From: Cryptomeria japonica
Taxonomy: Eukaryota; Streptophyta; Pinopsida; Cupressales; Cupressaceae
Direction: 5' to 3'
NCBI RefSeq assembly: GCF_030272615.1
Contig: NC_081410.1
Span: 572,207,241-572,271,240 of the forward strand
DNA length: 64,000 bases
Position numbers and translations under genes: made by a program. Under the pieces are notes generated by a model. The model worked only from the letters and a program-made list of their open reading frames with translations. It had not been told where the DNA came from and did no database searches. This document shows positions 10,351 through 23,227 of the stretch, one piece after another (position 1 is the first letter of the stretch; each line of letters starts with the position of its first letter).

Positions 10351-11446
10351 TGTTGGTATTATGGATGTGTTGCATTGGTTTTGTCATTGATGTCAACACT
10401 TATCCTTCTAGAGGCCATCATTGTTGATTTGGTTTACTGTTGAATCGACACATTTTGTTCACTGGCAAGGTCAGTGACTTATGTACAGTCACCTGTATAT
10501 GCTCACTGATAGGTTATATGGCTCATCGGCACTAATGATAACTTGTTATCATCTGGAGATCACTTGATTATGTCGAAGACATGGTTTGTATACTTGGTTT
10601 TGGTGTTTTAGTTATTGGTCTAATCAGGTTGACATATTTGTTGTTACTGATAGATTGCTCTAGGTTATGGACCGGTATATGTTATCTATTCCAGATCAAC
10701 ATGACACGTTATGGAGATGATTTATTGATTGGATATTGTTGTAAATGTATTGAGCCAACATTTTGTATCGCATCAAGACTTAATTTGTAATTGATTTGAA
10801 TGTAATATTATTTAGTGAGCCAACCTACACATTTGGTCTTAGGTTTTGTATAAATGTAAGATGTCATTTATGAGATGTAAGCATGGTTATATAGTGGAAT
10901 TATGGTATGGTATTATAACTTGGTATGTGCGAATATTGAAGATCATATGAGCAGACCATAGAGAAGGTTCAAGGAAGGTTTGAAGGTGTTTATCAGAGCT
11001 TAAACCGATGCTGAATCCAACATTACAGATGCAATTTGAAGCAATACATTATTCTAGGATTTAACCATCATACTGTAGTCATTGTGACTCCCATTTGAGC
11101 AGTGTGCTCTAGGCGGTTGGCCTTTCTGCATCTGCAGACCCCATTTATATACACATACTATCTGCAGTAGTATCATCTGATTGTGGGTAAGGTTTCCCAC
11201 CATGGTTTTTCCCCTTATAGGGTTTCCACATCAAAAATATATGTGTTATGTGTTGAGGATGTTGTTTCTCTTTCTGTTTCATGCATTAAGTTTCACCGGT
11301 ATTGATATGAACTACTAATCTGTTAATCGACATTAGGTTTGGTTTACGAGTATTAAGTATTAAGTTGGATTAAGTTATAATTGGGTTGAAATTCATTGAC
11401 AATTGATTCACACCCTCCCTCTCAGTTTTCCTTCTGTTTCCTAACA
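10351..11446 (+). repeat. 5' LTR of copia-1
   Basis: About 1096 bases from TGTTGGTATTATGG to CCTAACA, matching 15750-16861 along its length. It carries a TATAAAT box and the C-rich block before its end. Confidence 0.85.
10849..10855 (+). promoter_or_regulatory. TATA box in the copia-1 5' LTR
   Basis: TATAAAT within TTTTGTATAAATGTAAG. The same box is kept at 16264, 42940, 54175 and 59820 in the other plus-strand copia LTRs, always about 30-45 bases before a conserved TAAGATC-type block. This fits the LTR core promoter. Confidence 0.5.
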
Positions 11447-11448
11447 AT

Positions 11449-11460
11449 TGGTATCAAAGT
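11449..11460 (+). other. Primer-binding site of copia-1
   Basis: TGGTATCAAAGT lies two bases after the LTR end and nearly matches the initiator-Met tRNA complement TGGTATCAGAGC. Confidence 0.75.
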
Positions 11461-11500
11461 TGAGTCCTCTTTTTGTAGAAGTATAACAGCTTGAGATCCT

Positions 11501-12460
11501 ATGGCAATGAACATTTTCAAGAAGGACAGTCCAAAACTTGATGGAACTAACTATGGTATATGGAAGATCAAAATGGAAACACATCTGAATTGCATTGGAA
11601 GAGACATATGGGAAGTTACAAAGAATGGCTATGTTGGTCCTACTACGAATCAACCTAATCCACCAACATTGGATAAGGATCAAGAGAATGATTGCAAAGC
11701 AAGAGAAGCACTTTTGAGCACATTATCAGATTAGCAAATCACAAGATTATCAGACCGATCTACTGCTAAAGCTATTTGGGATAAATTGGAAACATTGAAT
11801 GAAGGAGATACCACTATCAAAATTGCAAAACTGGAATGTTACTAGTTAGGTATGAAAATTTGAAAATGGAAGAAGATGAAAGAATTTCTGCTTTTATGGA
11901 AAGAGTTAATGAAATTTTTTTAGGAATACAATGTTGTGGAGGATCCTTAAGTGAAGATGAAATTTTTTCTAAAGTTTTAAGATCTTTGCAACCAGCTTAC
12001 AAAATGAAAGTAACTGCTATTAATGAGTTGAGAACAATGCCTAATACATCATCATCTAGAGATACCTTGGTTGGAAAACTTTCAGTATTTGAGCTTGAGG
12101 AATTTGGTCATGTTGTTACAATTAAGACTAATTTATCCTTTAGAGCGTCATCATCTACAACATCATCATGATCATCATCTGACAAATCTAATTGGAAAGC
12201 ACTTTATGCAAAGGAACTTGAAGATATCAGAAGGGAAAATGAAGAACTAGAAGAACTTGAAGCACTGTTTGCAAAGAACATGCCTAAGGTCCAGTTGGAA
12301 GTAAGTATGAAGGTAAAGCACCATTTAAATGTTTTAATTGCAATAGTGTTGGTCATATAGCATCTAGATGTCCTGATAGACATGCAAAATTGAGAGAGGA
12401 AGCTAAGAGATCATATAAGCCTAACCTTGAATATCAGAGATACATATTTAAGAAGAACAA
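11501..12460 (+). pseudogene. copia-1 gag
   Basis: The frame starts MAMNIFKKDSPKLDGTNYGI, a typical copia gag N-terminus (the nucleocapsid precursor that packages element RNA). It reads on through KAIWDKLETLNEG, MEEDERISAFMERVNEI and LPAYK-like helices. A knuckle FNCNSVGHIASRCPDRH at about 12330 closes the domain. A TAG interrupts it at 11732-11734, another stop follows near 11840, and a small frameshift lies before the knuckle. Its closest relatives in the window are the gags at 37829, 54822 and 60464. Confidence 0.75.
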
Positions 12461-15400
12461 AGATAAATAATGTTACTATGATGATGAAGGAGTTACATAT
12501 GATTCTGATGAAGAATCGACAGACAATGGATGGGCATTTGTTGCAATAAAAGAATATCAACTGACACCTATTGTCCCACCGGTAGAGCATGACTTGGAAG
12601 CTAAAATTGAGGGAAAATATGAATGGATCAATTATAGTGGATGTTCACATCATATTATTGGTGATAAAAGTAAATTCTTATCTTTTTAGGAATATAATGG
12701 AGGTCTAGTAAGATTTGGCGATGATAAAGCTTGTTTAATCAAAGTAAAAGGCACTATATCTTTGGATGGTAAGCACAATACTGACAATGTTTATTATGTT
12801 GAAGGTTTGAAGCATAATATTTTGAGTGTTGGTCAATTAGTTGAAAAGGGATTTTAGTTACAATTCAAGAATGGAAAATGCAAAATAAAAAAAAGAACTG
12901 GATTGGAGATTGCAATCGGTAATTAGACTAAAGGTAATATCTTTCATTTGAATAACAGTGATAAGACATGTTTGATTGCACATATTGATAAAAGTTGGTT
13001 ATAACATAAGATACTTTGTCATGTAAATTTTGATTGCATTGTAAAGATCAGTTCAACTAAGGCAGTAAGGGGTATACCTAAGATTGTGAAACCTCATAAT
13101 CCGATATGTAAGGAATGTCAAATGGGAAAGCAAGCTAGAACAATGTTTAAGAGTATTTATGATAAATCCAATAATGTTCTTGATTTAATTCATACTGACT
13201 TCTGTGGTCCACCAAGAACAAGAAGTTTATAGGGAGAGATATTTTATGCTAATTATTGATGATTATTCTAGAATGTGTTGGGTTACTTTTCTCAAGGAAA
13301 AATCATAGGCTTTTGGAAAATTCAAGTTATATAAGGCAATGGTAGAGAATGAAACTGGTAAGAAAATTAAATGTTTAAGATCTTATCAAGGAGGATAATT
13401 TACATCTAAGGAATTTAATAAATTCTGTGAAGTGAATGGAATCAAAAGACAACTATCAGCACCCCGGGTACCTCAGTAGAATGGAATTATGGAAAGGAAG
13501 AACAAAACTATTTTGGAAGCAGCTAGAAGCATAATATTGGAAGAAAATCTACCTCATGTGTACTGGAGAGAAGTGGTAAATACAATAGTTTACACTTTCA
13601 ACAAAGTTCACATCAAAGGTGAAACCGATAAGACCCCTTATGAACTATGGTTTGGTAATACTCCTACTCTTAAACACTTCAAAATATTTGGAAGCAAATG
13701 CTATATTAGAAGAGATGAGTATGTTGGTAAATTTGATCCTAGAAGTGATGAAGAAATATTTCTTGGTTAGTCATCTAAGAGCAAGGCATATAGATGTTTT
13801 AATAAAAGATTGCAGAAGATCATTGAAAGTGCTAATGTGAAGATAGATGAACACTTTAGAGGAAATTCAAGGTTTGTAGATTCTGAACTGGCAGTTGAGA
13901 TGATCATAAATGAACCAATACAAAGTGCACTGGTATAGAATGTGGATCCAGTCAGATCGACATCATCAAAGAATTCCACAATGATTGAAGAACATCAACA
14001 TATGAATAAACTCAAGTATGTAAGACTGACTGACTTAGAAAATCAGATAATTGGGAATAAGTATCAAGGTGTTATGACAAGAGGAAGAATGGTGAATGAA
14101 GAGGTGTGCTAAATTTCACAAATTGAACCAGCATCTATTATTGAAGCATGTCAAGATGAAAATTGGATAAAAGAAATGGAATATGAATTAGAACAAACTG
14201 AAAAGAACAATACATGGACATTAGTTCCCCACCCTAAAGACAAAAATGTTATTGGAACTAAATGGGTATTTAGAAATAAACTAAATGAAGATGGTAAGGT
14301 AATCGAGAACAAAGCAAGATTACTTTGTAAGGGATATTCATAGAAAGAGGGAATTGATTATAATGAAACCTTTGCACTAGTAGCTAGAATTGAGGTAGTT
14401 AGATTATTTCTTGCATTTGCAGCTCATAAGTACTCTAAAGTATATCAGACGGATGTAAAATGTGCATTTCTGAATTATGATCTTGAAGAGGAAGTTTACA
14501 TTGAATAACCTAATGGATTTTCATTGACAAATGATAAAGATATGGTTTGCAAATTAAGGAAAGATTTGTATGGATTGAAGCAAGCTCCTAGAGCTTGGTA
14601 TGCTAGATTGGACAAATATCTTTTGAAGCTTGGTTACACTAAAGGTAATGTTGACAATAACTTATATTACAAAGTGACTAATGATGACATCTTGGTTATT
14701 GAAGTTTTTGTTGATGATATCTTTTTTGGAGGAGAAGATGGATTGTGTAAGGACTTTGCTAACAAGATGCAGGAAGAATTTGAAATGTCTATAATTGGGG
14801 AGATAAAATTCTTTTTAGGATTGCAGATTTCACAAATTGATAAAGGTATATTCTTATGTCAAACAAAATTCTTGAAGGAACTACTAAAGATATTTGGTAT
14901 GGAAAACTCTAAACCGGTGAGTAATCCTATGACTATAACTGATAAATTGACATTGATGGATGATTCAGCTCCTGTTAATCTAACAAGATACAAATCTATG
15001 ATTGAAGGTTTACTATATTTAACACAAGCTAGACCTAATATAATGAATGCATTATGTATTATTTCAAGGTTTCAGAGTAATCCTAAAGAAAATCATGAAT
15101 CAATAGTAAAAAGGATTTTCTGGTATCTACAAGGCACAACAAATCTTGGTTTATAGTATCCTAAAGATGAAATTTTTGATTTATGTGCATACAATGATGC
15201 AAATTGGGTAGGAGATGTAGATGACAAAAAGAGTACCACTGGAGGTGCATTCTTTCTTGGTAGCAGATTGATTTCATGGATAAGCAAGAAGAAAAGTAGT
15301 ACATCATTATCAATAGAAAAATCAGAATATGTTACAACAACAACTAATTGTACTCAAGTATTATGGATTAAGCAAATGTTGAAGGACATAAAGGTAAAAT

Positions 15401-15579
15401 GTAAAGAACTGATAATGATTTATTGTGATAATTCAGTTGAAATTGACATATCAAAGAATTTGGTATTTCACTCTAAGACAAAACATGTTTCTATCAAATA
15501 TAATTTTCTGAAAGAGAATGTTGAAGCAAAAGAAGTAAGATTGGTTTATGTGAATACTAAAGAGAAAATTGCAAATTGA
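12461..15579 (+). pseudogene. copia-1 pol: protease, integrase, RT, RNase H
   Basis: The order is protease, GAG-pre-integrase, integrase, reverse transcriptase, RNase H. The protease motif (about 12636) reads Y-S-G-C-S-H-H, so the catalytic Asp is lost. In integrase the codon that should be the Glu of GGEF is TAA (13396-13398), while the ERKNKT catalytic Glu region (13489) survives. The RT palm is well kept in one open frame, 14524-15156, with FVDDIFFGG. RNase H follows and stops after NTKEKIAN, lacking the usual C-terminal FTKPL block, which suggests a small deletion near 15580. At least ten stops lie across the domain, so the protein is dead. Confidence 0.75.
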
Positions 15580-15737
15580 AGAAAGATTGCAGATTATTCA
15601 TTGGGGAGAGATATATACTCTTTGTATTTTGGTTTTGATTTCGGACATTGATCTAATTTGGAGATTGTTGGTTTGTGGTTTTTGGCATTCTGTTTTGGCA
15701 CTTAAATGTTTTTCCATCTAGTGTTGCCATCAATGCC

Positions 15738-15749
15738 AAAGGGGGAGAT
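15738..15749 (+). other. Polypurine tract of copia-1
   Basis: AAAGGGGGAGAT directly precedes the 3' LTR. The identical tract occurs before the LTRs at 42308 and 59353, and inverted next to 47421. Confidence 0.75.
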
Positions 15750-16861
15750 TGTTGGTATTATGGATGTGCTGCATTGGTTTTGTCATTGATGTCAACACTT
15801 ATCCTTCTAGAGATCTACATTGTCGATTTGACACTATGGTTATATTGGTTTACTGTTGAACTGCCACATTGTGTTCAATGGCAAGGTCAGTGACTTATGT
15901 ACAGTCACCGGTATATGCTCACCGACAGGTTATATGGTTCACCGACACTGATGATAACTTGTTATCATCTAGAGATCACTTGATTATGTCAAAGACATGG
16001 TTTGGATACTTGGTTTTGGTGTTTTGGTTATTGGTGTAATCGGGTTGACATATTTTCTATTATCGCTAGATTGGTCTAGGTTATGGATTGGTATACGTTA
16101 TCTATTCCAAATCAACACAACACGTTATGCAGATGATTTATTGATTGGATATTGTTGTAAATGTATTGAGATGACATGTTGTATCACATCAAGACTTAAT
16201 TTGTAATTGATTTGAATGAAATATTCTTAGTGAGCCAACCTACACATTTGGTCTTAGGTTTTGTATAAATGTAAGATCTCATTTATGAGATGTAAGCATG
16301 GTTATATAGTTGAATTATGGTATGGTATTGCAACTTGGTATGTGCAAATATTGAAGATATTATGAGAAGACCATAAAGAAGCTTCAAGGAAGGGTTGAAG
16401 GTGTTTATTAGAGCTTAAACCGGTACTGAATCCAACATTACAGATGCACTTTGAATTAGTACATTATTCTAGGATTTAACCATCCTACTGTAGTCATTGC
16501 GACTCCCATTTGAGCAGTGTGTTGTAGGCGGTTGGCCTTTCTGCATGTGCAGACCCCATTTGTATACACATACTATCTACAGTAGTATCATCTAATTGTG
16601 GGCAAGGTTTCCCATTGTGGTTTTTCCCCTTATAGGGTTTCCACATCAAAAATATATGTGTTATGTGTTGTGGATGTTGTTTCTCTTTCTGTTTCATGCA
16701 TTAAGTTTCACTGGTATTGATATTAACTACTAATCTATTAACTGACATTACGTTTGGTTTACCGGTATTAAGTATTAAGTTACATTAAGTTATAATTGGG
16801 TTGAAATTCATTGACAACTGATTCACCCCCCCTCTCTCAGTTGTCCTTCTGGTTCCTAACA
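15750..16861 (+). repeat. 3' LTR of copia-1
   Basis: About 1112 bases from TGTTGGTATTATGG to CCTAACA, similar to 10351-11446. It is followed by the CTTTG target duplication. Confidence 0.85.
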
Positions 16862-16866
16862 CTTTG
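16862..16866. repeat. Target-site duplication of copia-1, right copy
   Basis: CTTTG, identical to 10346-10350. Confidence 0.8.
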
Positions 16867-17099
16867 ATCTCAAAAATTGGATTGCATCACATTTCTACAA
16901 TATTTTATTAGTATGCAAAGTAGAATGAATATTATGAATCTTAATAGGTACATTGAAAACTCCACATGGTGTTTGCAATAATAAGTATTACGATTCTTAA
17001 CAGGCACACAATAAAATGGCTTCAAAGATTCGAAGGCCCTTTGCTAGATTTGCACAGTTGGATTTGTTTCACAAAATAATTGGTACACTATTTGTCTTG
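16867..17099 (-). pseudogene. Uncharacterised conserved gene remnant, middle piece
   Basis: Minus-strand translation reads RQIVYQLFCETNPTVQI, a stop, QRAFESLKPFYCVPVKNRN and TYYCKHHVEF in one frame. This fits the same recalled family, which has an FCxxNPxIxI-QRAFExLxPxFV segment followed by a Cys/His block. The piece lies exactly between copia-1 and Ty3-like copy B. Joining it to the piece right of copy B continues the frame, which shows that both elements inserted into one gene. Confidence 0.55.
17095..17099. repeat. Probable target-site duplication of copy B, left
   Basis: TCTTG here and ACTTG at 32217-32221 differ by one base. Collapsing them restores the flanking coding frame. Confidence 0.5.
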
Positions 17100-18357
17100 T
17101 GTAGTGTTATAAATTTGTGACCCTAAAAATTTTTGAATGCATTAGGGTCCTCACACATGCAAGATCAAATCCTCTAGCCTGATTGGAGACCAAAGATTGC
17201 TCAACCCTCAAAATCAGCTTCTTTCTTAGCCTCCACATCACCTAGTCTGCACTCTTCCTTGGAAAAAGGTGTAGGATAGGGGCGTGGCCAGCCTTGTCCC
17301 CCTTAGGATAGGGGAGTGGTGCCCTTTTCCTCCTAGGAAAGGGGTGTTGCACCCCTGTCCCTACCCTATTTTGGGGTAGGACCTTCCGAGAGCATGCATT
17401 GTGGGTTGTGCATTAGGTGGGAAACTCCCCCGATGTCATCCTATGACAAAAATAAAATCCACTAAAGTGTATTTAAGGGGCTATTGTCCTCCCATTTGCA
17501 TAAGTTTGATAAGTAGAAGTTGGATAAGATTGGAGTTTGTCAAGTTGCATAAGAGATCAATAATTTAAGAGCATTCAAGAATTCAAGCATTCCTTTCTAG
17601 AATTGAGCATTCTCAAGTCTCCCTTCAAGGCTAGGTGTTGCATTCAAGTCAAGGATTCAACCATTGAAGAGGAGATTGATTCTAACATTCAAAATTCCAC
17701 ACAAGCACTTCTATCAACATTGCTATCACAACCTCCCTTGAGGTGATTTACAATTTAGTCTTTCATTTACATCTACTTGCAAGTACTTTCTTTCATTACT
17801 TGGTTAATTCCAAAAATGGGGTTCGACCTAAAGGAAAACTCCCAATCTGAACCCATTTTCCTCTCTTTTTTGTGTGTAGGTTGTAGGTGTGCAGCTGTAC
17901 TTTTGGATTCATGCTCCATTTGTAGAGATGGAAAAACCCTTTTCATTTCATAGATTTTTCAAAGGACCATGTACGTTCCTGCCACGATCCAGACAACTTT
18001 TCCTCAAATTCACAGGGCGACTTCATCTCAACATATTACTGTCAAATCTAGGTGCACAACTTCATCCCATACTCTGATCTCAAGTTATAATCAATTCTTT
18101 GTCACTTTTGCACTACATAATTCAATCAATTCCTTTCCATTTCAAACAAGGAAGAGGGGATCAACTTATCATTCCCATTTCATTCAAAATTCAATCTTCA
18201 TCTTTGAAGGTTGAATCTAGTGAATTCTCCTCTCCTCTTCCAATGTAACTAGGTGAAAAGTGTTTGAAGGGAAATCTGCAGTGAAACTCTCATCTCTCCT
18301 TGGAGGGAAAGGGTAGTTTTCCTCTTGATCTCTCATTCACATTTCACCAACATTACA
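17100..18357 (+). repeat. 5' LTR of Ty3-like copy B
   Basis: From TGTGTAGTGTTATAAATTTG to CAACATTACA, colinear with 30971-32216. Both contain a stretch with repeated GGATAGGGG and CACCCCTGTCC-type blocks, ATTCAAG repeats and the shared end ATTTCAYCAACATTACA. A weak TATA-like TATTTAAGG lies near 17470. Confidence 0.8.
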
Positions 18358-19454
18358 TTTTGGTGAACCCAACATCTTGCATGCTTTCCTTTGAAAAAAA
18401 TTGCATATTTTTTATTTGCAAGTTTCAAATTTCTACAAACTTAGCTGTTAAATCATTATAAACCCTAGTTTTAAAATTAAAATTGAACTTGTAATTTGTA
18501 AAAATTGCTTGTGGTTATCTTAGATCTGAAACTTGTCTTTTTTTATCAAATTCAATTTCCTCATTGTCTTGTTCAATTTCCAAATAAAATATACAAAATT
18601 AAGAGGTTACTTGTTAAAACCCTAATTTTCAAAAAAACATCTTGAACTTGTGCAAAAATTAGATTTCTATTTAATTTTCAGATTTGTCTTCATTCCTACA
18701 ATTCAAATTTTCAATTTCCCCCCTTTTCCCAAAATTCAAATTTTAAAATTAAGTGGTTAGGTCATAAAACCTTAATTTTTAAAATTAATTGGATTTTGTG
18801 TAAATTTCAAATCAATTTCATTCACATTCAAATTTCTAAATATTTTTCAAGGTATCCCTATCCATTAGGTTTGACCTTTTTGCAAAATTACAATTCAATT
18901 CCTCTTTTTCTTCAAAACCCTAATAGGGTGATATTTTTACATTGGCCCCTTCATTTCACCCATCTAAAGGTTGTAGAATTCATCAATTTTCTAGGGCTAG
19001 CTTTGAAATCGTCATAACATTCATCCCTAAAATTTTTGAAAAAAGTTGGTCGGACCATGTGCGTTCTCGCCACAGTCCTTGGTTTTTTTCTCAAAATTTT
19101 GGGAGACTGTTATGACTGTATTTAATAGCCTAAATCCAGAGGATTGGCTGACTTTGTCAATTTTTGATCCCTCTAGAATTGAAAATACCTCCAAAATTCA
19201 ATATTTCAAATTTCAATAAAATTTTTAAAATTAAGAGGTTAATTATAGTTTGCCCCGATTTTAAAAATTATGATTTTAAAATTAAGTGGTATTCCCTTAG
19301 CCCTAATTTTAAAATTTCAATTTCCTTTCATTTTTGGAAATTGTGTCATCCTCTTCTTCCAACAAAGTTCAAATTGTGTAATCAATATTTTCTTAAATTT
19401 TCATTACTCGATTTTGTAAGCTTTGTTCCAAAATTCAAATTTTCCATCTAGTGC
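18358..19454 (+). other. Leader of copy B with degenerate repeats
   Basis: About 1.1 kb of AT-rich non-coding leader. TTTTGGTGAACCCAACA follows the LTR where a primer site should be, but it does not match the Met tRNA used by the copia elements. A unit like AAAATTAAGWGGTTA with AAACCCTAATTTT recurs four or five times between 18470 and 19320. Near 19054 GGACCATGTGCGTTCTCGCC echoes GGACCATGTACGTTCCTGCC of the LTR (about 17963). The short ORFs here have no motifs. Confidence 0.5.
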
Positions 19455-20119
19455 ATGAGTTTTACCACTATCAGTCCTACCTATCCTATTCCCATTAGAC
19501 AAAGCATTAGAATTAAGGCTTTCCAAGGTTAAATTACCAAGGAGATGGAGCTTAATTTGGGTGACTTCTTTGATGAGGATCATGCTAATTCTCCCCATCT
19601 TAATCATGTCCCTATTCACCCCATTCATGAATTTCATGATGAAGAAGAAGCTTTAGCTAGGGATTCTATAGATCAATTTTCCACATCGGACAATCAATTT
19701 GATAACTTTCAACAATGTATGTCCCAAGAATACCCTAATAGTGAAGCTCTTCCACTAATTAAAGGCCTTAAGCGCATGATTCAAAGTGATAAGCATAGAA
19801 TTGATATTTTGCATGGCATTGAACATATTGTTGATTCTAATGTCATGCCTATCAAGAGTTGTATCGAAACCCTAGGTTATTCACAACCTTCAACACAAGT
19901 CAATCCTTCAATTCCTTTGACTACTCTTATGACTAGTATTTCTGCTTTTACCTCCAACATCATGGCTACATCAACTCAAAATGTCATTCCTACAACCATG
20001 GGTCATTAGGGAAATCCCTCTTCTTCATTTAATCCCCCATCTTTACCTATGTCTTCCATAAGTGTTCCTACTACTCCTCAACCAATCAATCTAACACAAG
20101 GGGTCAATTCCCTCAACAA

Positions 20120-20124
20120 CTTTA
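20120..20124. repeat. Target-site duplication of the solo LTR, left
   Basis: CTTTA here and CTTTG at 21292-21296 match at four of five bases. Confidence 0.45.
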
Positions 20125-21291
20125 TGTTGGCATTTTTTATGTTTATGTTGTGATTATCATTGATGGACACACACTTGCATTGAGATCCCCTTTATATGTA
20201 TGAGCTAGAGCTCAACCAGTATCTATTCCAATCGGTATGTTATATTCTAGTCTTTAGACTATTGGTGATTTTGTAGAATGTGTTTCCCGGTCTGAAGCGG
20301 CATGTCGATCCCAAGCAGTTTGTAGATCTCAAGTGGCACGAGGGAGAAAAGCAGCATAACACATTCTTACCAGTCTTCATTTTTGTCAAACTGGCAATTG
20401 GTATTTTGTATGAACCGGTAATACTCTGAGATGAGTTACTAATCAGCATTTTGTGATGAGTTACCAATCCACTGATTGTTTGATGGTGCCAACACACTGA
20501 TGGTGCTTGTTGTGTCGTGTTACTGAGTATTTCTAGATTCAATGAACCTAGGAAATTGTAATGTAATCCTATTGGACCGACATGAAATTAGATTCCTTTA
20601 AAAGCAATACATGTCTAGGGCTTTTGAGTAGTTGCAAAAAAAAAGGGTTTATGTTGTGCTAGGGTTTAAGGTGGTTGATAAGTTGTTGTAAGAGCGATCT
20701 TATCTGAGAAGATTAAGTTGTAATTGAGTGAGAGATAGAGAAGACTGAAGTAATGCTGAAATGCATTAGCTGTGAGCTATACTGGATCTAACCAAGCAGT
20801 CTATTCTATTAGATAGATCAAACACTTGTTGATTACTCACATCTTTGGCAAGTTTATAGCCCTTAACCAGGTAGGCCCAAAAGCCTTTTGTAAAATCCTC
20901 TAACAATGTGGTTCACCTCTGTGAATCTAAAATCCTCTAGCAAGGTAGTCTTTAATCAGAATTATCTCCTAACAGAGATTGAGATTCCTAACAGGATCTG
21001 TTCTGGTGAAGAACATTGTAAGACCTTAACCGGTCTAGTTTGTATTCTGTAGATAGTGACTTGTGAGTTCCATCTCACCTTGGTTTTTCCCATTTGGGTT
21101 TCCACGTCAAATATCTTGTGTTATGGTTGTATTTCTTTTGTGGGTGAATGCTTTATTTGCATTTTGGTTTGCATGTGTGATAACCAGTCTATCTGTTAAA
21201 CTGTTTTACTAGTTTATCTTTAGACTGTTTAAGTGTTTTAGTGCAGTGATTTTTGGCATACTAATTCACCCCCCCCTCTTAGTATTCATCA
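20125..21291 (+). repeat. Solo LTR of a copia-type element
   Basis: About 1167 bases from TGTTGGCATTTTTTATG to TATTCATCA. It contains the C-rich CACCCCCCCCTCTTAG block near its end and the leader-like run of GGATCTAACCAAGCAG motifs. The gag sequence of copy B continues on both sides, with a near-perfect 5-base duplication. No internal region or second LTR is present, so this fits LTR-LTR recombination. Confidence 0.6.
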
Positions 21292-22903
21292 CTTTGTTCC
21301 TCCTTTGAGTGTCCCTTTTCATACCTGATTATCACCTATGCCTACTTTTCATAATGTCCCACCACCTTATTCTCAATCCATGCCTTCTTTCAATAACATC
21401 ACACCACCTTTTCAATCAATTATGTCTAACATTAATTCTTCTACCAAAATGACAATTAACAATCTCGCCCAAATTGTGTCTTCCTCGCAACAATAAATTG
21501 CTTCTATGAGTCAATCCAAGTTTATTGTGCCTACCTTTGATGTTGCTATCCCACTTTCTCTTCATATTGTTAAATCTGTGCCACCTAAACATGTTGAGGT
21601 CCCTTAATTGGAACTCTCTAATGGAAAAGGTGATCCTCTTATGCATGTCAAAACATTTCAAACCTTGTGTACTGATTTTGCTTATGATCAAAGATTGCTT
21701 GCAAAATTGTTTACAAGAACACTAAGAGATAAATCTTTACAATGGTATTTCTCTTTGCCTTCTTATTCTATCAATTCCTTTCAACAACTGGCAAATTCTT
21801 TCATCCAACAATTTCAAAACAACATTGGTCCTAAAATCACTTTGATTGATTTAATGCATTGTAAACAAGGTGTTAAAGAAAAAGTGATTGATTTCATTGG
21901 TAGATATAAGAATTTGTGTGCTCAAATTTCTTTTCATGTACCTAAAATGATATTAAAAAAAAATCCATTTCTAATTTACAAAAAGATATCAAGGAAAAGC
22001 TTATTTTATCTGAGTTTACTTCCTTTATGCAGTTGTGCGCAACACTCCATAATTATCAACTTGATGTGAGTCAAATGGAGCAATCCACTGCTATGTCTCC
22101 AAGTGATAAGGGGGAGAGTGTTTAATAATCATTTAGGAAGTTCAAACCAACAAAAAGCTTCATCAAGTTCAATGATACAATCAACAACCACAATGTGAAT
22201 ACTACAATAGGTGTGCCTTAAATTTCTAAATTTGTCCAAAGAGAAAGATAGTTTACTTCCTTGAATGAATCTTTACATAGTATTATGTCTCACTTGTTGC
22301 ACAAATTTTTTATCAAACTTCAAACTATAAAAAAAATTGATCCTTCCAAACTTGCATTCCCTTGTTGGGATAACAATTCCTTCTATCAATTTCATCGCCA
22401 ACTTGGTCATGATACTAAAAAATATTTTGTATTGAAGAATAAGATTCAATATTTGATTGATAATAATACTATATTTGTGGCAGGTGTGAATGATAAAGGG
22501 AATAAATTAGTATCTCCTCCTAATCAAAATCTTAAGATTTTCACTGATCCCTTACCTTCTCATACCTCTAAAGTTATTGAGATTGTGCCTAATTCTTTCT
22601 CTTTTGAATAATTCAACTCTATGGCTCCAAACTTGGTTAATATGGTAGAAAGATAGGATATGTCTAAGGATACCTATATTACATTTGATCCTAGCGAGAC
22701 CATTAGAGAACTCGATGGCCCTTTATACATAGTTGTGAGGGTTAAGTATATCCCTTGTTGTGGTGCCCTGATTGATCCCTCTTGCATGGTTAATGCCATA
22801 ACTGAAGAGTATCTTTTCACTTTATGATTGCATAAACCAATATATGATACTTCTAATGTGATTGTGAAGTTATTTAATGGATTCTCTTGTCCTACCATTG
22901 GTT

Positions 22904-22908
22904 CTATC
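22904..22908. repeat. Target-site duplication of element C, left
   Basis: CTATC, identical to 29017-29021. Confidence 0.85.
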
Positions 22909-23227
22909 TGTTAGAGTAAAGGTTTTAATTTAATCATGTTGATTAAATTACCTTTATTCCTCTCTTAAGATTTCACTTTAGTTTGCATTTGTGACATTTA
23001 ATAATTATATTAATTATTAAATGTCTACCTATTAGGGTTTCTTTTAGGGTTGCACAATATCCTTTTATAAGGATTCATCATTATAATTTATCTCTCTCTT
23101 GGATGAATACATTTTTCAGCTTTCAGAGCACCCTTGCTTGTTTGTCTCCATCTCTTCTTTTTGTGACAGGTTATTTGCATGCAGGGGATCTTCGGGGTCT
23201 GTGAAGTTGGCTTTCTCAACTTCTACA
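22909..23227 (+). repeat. Left 319-base terminal repeat of element C
   Basis: From TGTTAGAGTAAAGG to CAACTTCTACA. It is almost identical to 28698-29016. A TATA-like CTTTTATAAGG lies near 23073. Because both ends read TG...CA on either strand, polarity is not decided by the termini alone. Confidence 0.85.

Larger units (their letters stand above)
10351..16861 (+). mobile_element. Ty1/copia element copia-1 (full length, decayed)
   Basis: This is a complete 6.5-kb structure: LTR, Met-type primer site, gag, protease, integrase, reverse transcriptase, RNase H, polypurine tract, LTR. A perfect 5-base target duplication flanks it. It lies inside the minus-strand gene remnant. The gag-pol order with integrase before reverse transcriptase defines it as Ty1/copia. 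Many stops make it inactive, and the LTRs differ visibly, so it is not recent. It shares premature stops with the array at 53.7-64 kb. Confidence 0.85.
19455..22610 (+). pseudogene. Ty3-like gag of copy B (split by a solo LTR)
   Basis: The frame begins MSFTTISPTYPIPIRQ, meets a stop, and continues as MELNLGDFFDEDHANSPHL in the same frame to a stop at 20009. The solo LTR at 20125-21291 then interrupts it. The second part holds the retrotransposon gag core: GDPLMHVKTFQTLCTDFAYD, LFTRTLRDKSLQWYFSLP and FVQQF-like helices (21608-22069). It ends with a knuckle-like LGHDTKKYFVLKNKIQYLI segment (22261-22611) in which the Cys residues are partly lost. This family builds the capsid. Several stops and a frameshift after 21950 inactivate it. 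Confidence 0.7.

Noticed and set aside
10581-16206. Similar 69-codon hydrophobic ORFs at 10581-10790 and 15997-16206
   Set aside because: They occur at the same place in the two LTRs of copia-1. The similarity reflects LTR identity. A related frame in the copia-F LTR (53873-54058) is broken differently.
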